A stretch of DNA of 8,486 nt from Sneathiella sp. (lineage in GTDB: Bacteria > Pseudomonadota > Alphaproteobacteria > Sneathiellales > Sneathiellaceae), in the NCBI GenBank assembly GCA_002732675.1, contig NVRR01000129.1, positions 1 through 8,486 on the forward strand, read 5' to 3'. The notes under the pieces were generated by a model that worked only from the letters and a program-made list of their open reading frames with translations, did no database searches and was not told where the DNA came from. Position 1 is the stretch's first letter; each line of letters begins with the position of its first letter. A program made the position numbers and the translations under genes. Of the stretch, positions 5,445 through 8,486 are shown piece by piece.

Positions 5445-8400
5445 ATGAAGAAGTCACTGGCATTTAGCCAAATTGAAGAGATCTTGAGCCGCCGCATCAT
5501 GGTTCTGGATGGCGCCATGGGGACGATGATCCAGGGCTTCAGGCTGCAAGAAGCGGATTATCGCGGAACGGCTTATGCCAACAGCAGTACGGACTTGAAG
5601 GGGAATAATGACCTTCTGAGTCTGACCATGCCCGAGGTGATTGAGGGCATCCATAATGACTTTCTGGCAGCCGGTGCGGACATTCTTGAAACCAATACGT
5701 TTAACTCGACCGCAATTGCCCAGGCTGACTACGGCCTTGAAAGCGAAGTCTATGAGTTGAACCGGCAATCGGCCGTACTTGCAAGAAAAGCTGCTGATAA
5801 ATGGACAGAACAAACACCGGAAAAGCCACGCTTTGTGGCAGGCGTGCTTGGACCGACCAATCGCACAGCGTCGATCTCGCCAGACGTCAATGATCCGGGA
5901 TTTCGAAATGTTACATTCGATGAGTTGGTCACGGCCTATGATGAGGCCCTGCGCGGACTTTTGGAGGGCGGCGCACAGCTTATTCTGATCGAAACAGTCT
6001 TCGATAGCCTTAACTGTAAAGCGGCGATTTACGCGGTGCTGCGGCATTTTGATGAAATAGGTATTCGCCATCCCGTCATGGTTTCCGGAACCATCACCGA
6101 TGCCTCTGGACGGACGTTGTCCGGCCAGACGGCTGAGGCGTTCTGGGCCTCCATGGCGCATGTAAACCCCATCAGTATTGGCTTTAATTGTGCGTTGGGT
6201 GCCAAAGACTTACGCCCGCATGTTCAATCGGTATCGAATATCGCGACGACACGCGTCAGCGTTCATCCCAATGCTGGACTTCCCAATGAGCTTGGCGACT
6301 ATGACGACACGCCGGAATATATGGCGGAGCAATTGCGCGAGTTTGCCCAAAGCGGTCTTGTGAATATCGTTGGCGGTTGTTGCGGCACCCGGCCCGAGCA
6401 TATCGCAGCCATTACCGAAGCGGTTGTTGATATTAAGCCGCGCCTTATTCCAAAATTAGAGCCTGTTTGCCGCTTAAGCGGACTTGAGCCGCTTTATATG
6501 GATGATGTCGCCGGTTTCGTGAATGTCGGCGAAAGGACCAATGTCGCGGGTTCTGCCAAGTTCAAGAAGCTGATTATGGACGGTGATTATGACACCGCCC
6601 TTGATATTGCGCGCGAGCAGGTGATCAACGGGGCCCAAATCGTCGATGTGAATATGGATGACGCCATGCTTGAGGCGGAGACGGCCATGCCGATTTTCCT
6701 CAATCTGATCGCATCTGAACCTGATATCAGCCGGGTACCGTTGATGATCGATAGTTCCAAATGGTCCGTGCTGGAAGCTGGCTTGAAGACCATGCAGGGC
6801 AAAGGTATTGTCAATTCCATCTCCTTGAAAGAGGGCGAAGAGGAATTTATTGCCCACGCCCGGGAAATCCGCCGCTATGGCGCTGCGACTGTCGTCATGG
6901 CATTTGATGAAGACGGGCAGGCCGACAGCAAGGAGCGGATGATCGAGATTTGCACACGGTCCTATAAAATCCTGACAGAAGAAGTGGGCTTTCCGCCCGA
7001 AGATATCATTTTTGATCCGAATGTTTTCCCCATTGCCACGGGGATTGAAGAGCATTCCAACTTCTCCCGTCATTATATTGAAGCCACGAAAGAGTTGAAG
7101 GAAAAGCTCCCGCATATCCTCATCAGCGGCGGCGTTAGTAATATGTCTTTCTCGTTTCGCGGTAATAACCCGATGCGCGAGGCCATGCATTCGGTCTTTC
7201 TCTATCACGCCATTCAGGCCGGGATGGATATGGGCATTGTCAATGCCGGGCAGCTGGCTGTCTATTCCGATATTCCGGACGATCTTCGGGAACGGATCGA
7301 AGATGTCGTCTTTAACAAGCGCGACGACGGCACCGAGCGGCTTTTGGAAGTTGCCGAGCAGGCCATTGGTCAGAAACGCAGCAGTGTCATTGATCTTTCC
7401 TGGCGGGAAGGGACGGTGGGCGAGCGGCTGACCCATGCGCTGGTCAAGGGTATCTCGGATTATGTTGTCGAGGATGCGGAGGAAGCACGCCAAAATCTTC
7501 CGCGCCCCATTCAGGTGATCGAGGGGCCGTTGATGGATGGCATGAATGTGGTCGGGGATCTGTTTGGCTCCGGTAAGATGTTCTTGCCGCAAGTGGTGAA
7601 AAGTGCGCGTGTCATGAAACAGGCAGTGGCGCATTTGCTCCCCTTTATCGAGGCTGAGAAAAAAGCAAGCGGCGGAATTTCCACCAAAGGCAAGATCCTG
7701 CTGGCGACCGTGAAAGGCGATGTGCATGACATTGGCAAGAATATCGTCGGCGTCGTCCTGCAATGTAATAATTTCGAGGTCATCGATCTCGGGGTGATGG
7801 TGCCCTACACCAAAATTCTCGAGACGGCCGTTGCGGAGAAAGTTGATATCATTGGCCTTTCCGGTTTGATTACGCCGTCCTTGGAAGAAATGGCAACTGT
7901 TGCTGCAGAAATGCAGCGCCTGGGCTTCGAAGTCCCACTGCTGATCGGCGGCGCGACGACATCGAAAGTTCATACAGCGCTTAAAATTGAGCCGCATTAT
8001 GCGGGCACGACTATTTACGTCACCGATGCCTCGCGCGCTGTCGGGGTGGCGACGAAGCTGACGAGCGATGAGAATAGTCAGGAACTGGGGGTGAGCATCA
8101 AGGCAGAATACAAAATAGTGCGGGAGAATTATCTCAAAAAATCCCGTAAAGGCACGCAATTCACCCTGGCGCAGGCGCGGGCCAACGGCGTTCAGATTAA
8201 CTGGGACGGTTATCAGCCGCCCAAGCCGTCTTTCCTTGGTCTGAAACAATTCGATGATATCGATCTGACGGAGCTTGTGGACTATATCGACTGGTCACCG
8301 TTCTTCCGGACCTGGGAACTGGCCGGACATTACCCGAAAATCCTGAGTGACAAAGTGATCGGCGAAGCCGCGACGGAACTCTATGGCGATGCCCGTACCA

Positions 8401-8486
8401 TGTTGGACAAAATCATTGCCGAGAAATGGCTGACCGCCAAGGCGGTGGTTGGCTTCTTTCCGGCGGCGCGCGACGGCGATGACATT
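5445..8486 (+). CDS. metH: Cobalamin-dependent methionine synthase MetH (3' end outside window)
   Basis: MetH transfers the methyl group of 5-methyltetrahydrofolate to homocysteine through cob(I)alamin. The frame is open for 1014 codons to the window edge; the family is about 1200-1250 residues, so roughly 200 are missing. Domains in order: the homocysteine barrel (1 to about 330) with zinc ligands C249 (GFNCALGA) and C312-C313 (VGGCCGT); the pterin barrel (about 355-620), opening with VNVGERTN at 359-366; cap and B12 domain (about 650-895) with DVHDIGKN, whose cobalt-ligating histidine is H761, and the SGLITPS segment; and the start of the reactivation domain, [19 protein letters not shown], ending at GDDI. 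The SAM-binding part of that domain is outside. The numbering runs 2 ahead of E. coli. AAGGA at 5434-5438 with a 6-nt spacer supports the start. It is a one-piece enzyme through all visible domains, with no frameshift. Confidence 0.98.
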   Translation, partial: MKKSLAFSQIEEILSRRIMVLDGAMGTMIQGFRLQEADYRGTAYANSSTDLKGNNDLLSLTMPEVIEGIHNDFLAAGADILETNTFNSTAIAQADYGLESEVYELNRQSAVLARKAADKWTEQTPEKPRFVAGVLGPTNRTASISPDVNDPGFRNVTFDELVTAYDEALRGLLEGGAQLILIETVFDSLNCKAAIYAVLRHFDEIGIRHPVMVSGTITDASGRTLSGQTAEAFWASMAHVNPISIGFNCALGAKDLRPHVQSVSNIATTRVSVHPNAGLPNELGDYDDTPEYMAEQLREFAQSGLVNIVGGCCGTRPEHIAAITEAVVDIKPRLIPKLEPVCRLSGLEPLYMDDVAGFVNVGERTNVAGSAKFKKLIMDGDYDTALDIAREQVINGAQIVDVNMDDAMLEAETAMPIFLNLIASEPDISRVPLMIDSSKWSVLEAGLKTMQGKGIVNSISLKEGEEEFIAHAREIRRYGAATVVMAFDEDGQADSKERMIEICTRSYKILTEEVGFPPEDIIFDPNVFPIATGIEEHSNFSRHYIEATKELKEKLPHILISGGVSNMSFSFRGNNPMREAMHSVFLYHAIQAGMDMGIVNAGQLAVYSDIPDDLRERIEDVVFNKRDDGTERLLEVAEQAIGQKRSSVIDLSWREGTVGERLTHALVKGISDYVVEDAEEARQNLPRPIQVIEGPLMDGMNVVGDLFGSGKMFLPQVVKSARVMKQAVAHLLPFIEAEKKASGGISTKGKILLATVKGDVHDIGKNIVGVVLQCNNFEVIDLGVMVPYTKILETAVAEKVDIIGLSGLITPSLEEMATVAAEMQRLGFEVPLLIGGATTSKVHTALKIEPHYAGTTIYVTDASRAVGVATKLTSDENSQELGVSIKAEYKIVRENYLKKSRKGTQFTLAQARANGVQINWDGYQPPKPSFLGLKQFDDIDLTELVDYIDWSPFFRTWELAGHYPKILSDKVIGEAATELYGDARTMLDKIIAEKWLTAKAVVGFFPAARDGDDI

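Noticed and set aside
6474..8249. A 591-codon open frame antisense to metH
   Set aside because: Its codon boundaries coincide with those of metH, so it stays open simply because metH rarely uses TTA, CTA and TCA. The translation resembles no family I know, and the sense strand is an unmistakable MetH.

Overview
The window looks like core chromosome of a moderate-GC alphaproteobacterium. The evidence is the gene order pstB-phoU-phoB, an mlaA-mlaC pair of the alphaproteobacterial type, and an ArsR-type regulator fused to a methyltransferase placed ahead of metF and a one-piece metH. The sequence alone does not settle the genus. I see no insertion sequence, phage gene, tRNA, rRNA or CRISPR array.

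Region 1 (1-1700, + strand) is the end of a phosphate operon: the C-terminal part of the PstB ATPase, then PhoU, then the PhoB response regulator 5 nt later. PstB drives phosphate import. PhoU passes transporter status to the PhoR kinase (not in the window), and PhoB is the DNA-binding output.

Region 2 (1727-3239, - strand) converges on phoB with only 26 nt between stop codons. It holds mlaA, an outer-membrane lipoprotein, followed by mlaC, a periplasmic phospholipid carrier. Both belong to the retrograde lipid transport system that keeps phospholipids out of the outer leaflet. The inner-membrane MlaFEDB complex is not in the window.

Region 3 (3240-3551) is a 312-nt, AT-rich divergent control region and the most interesting non-coding part. 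On the mlaA side it has a perfect 13-nt palindrome. On the methionine side I can assemble a plausible chain: a sigma70-like promoter with a 12-nt palindrome across its -35 and spacer, a leader with a small hairpin followed by seven T residues and a competing upstream pairing, then an 8-codon open frame with a good ribosome binding site whose stop codon touches the ribosome binding site of the next gene. Each link is a candidate read by eye, not a demonstrated element.

Region 4 (3552-8486, + strand) is a tightly packed methionine-cycle operon. An ArsR-like/SAM-methyltransferase fusion starting at TTG overlaps metF by 4 nt, and metH follows metF after 10 nt. MetF makes 5-methyltetrahydrofolate, and the cobalamin-dependent MetH uses it to methylate homocysteine to methionine. 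The first gene is probably the local regulator sensing SAM or S-adenosylhomocysteine. metH runs off the right edge inside its reactivation domain.

Most of the window is ordinary and well understood. I did not find a convincing new multi-gene system. The best leads are the leader architecture and the fusion regulator of the methionine operon.
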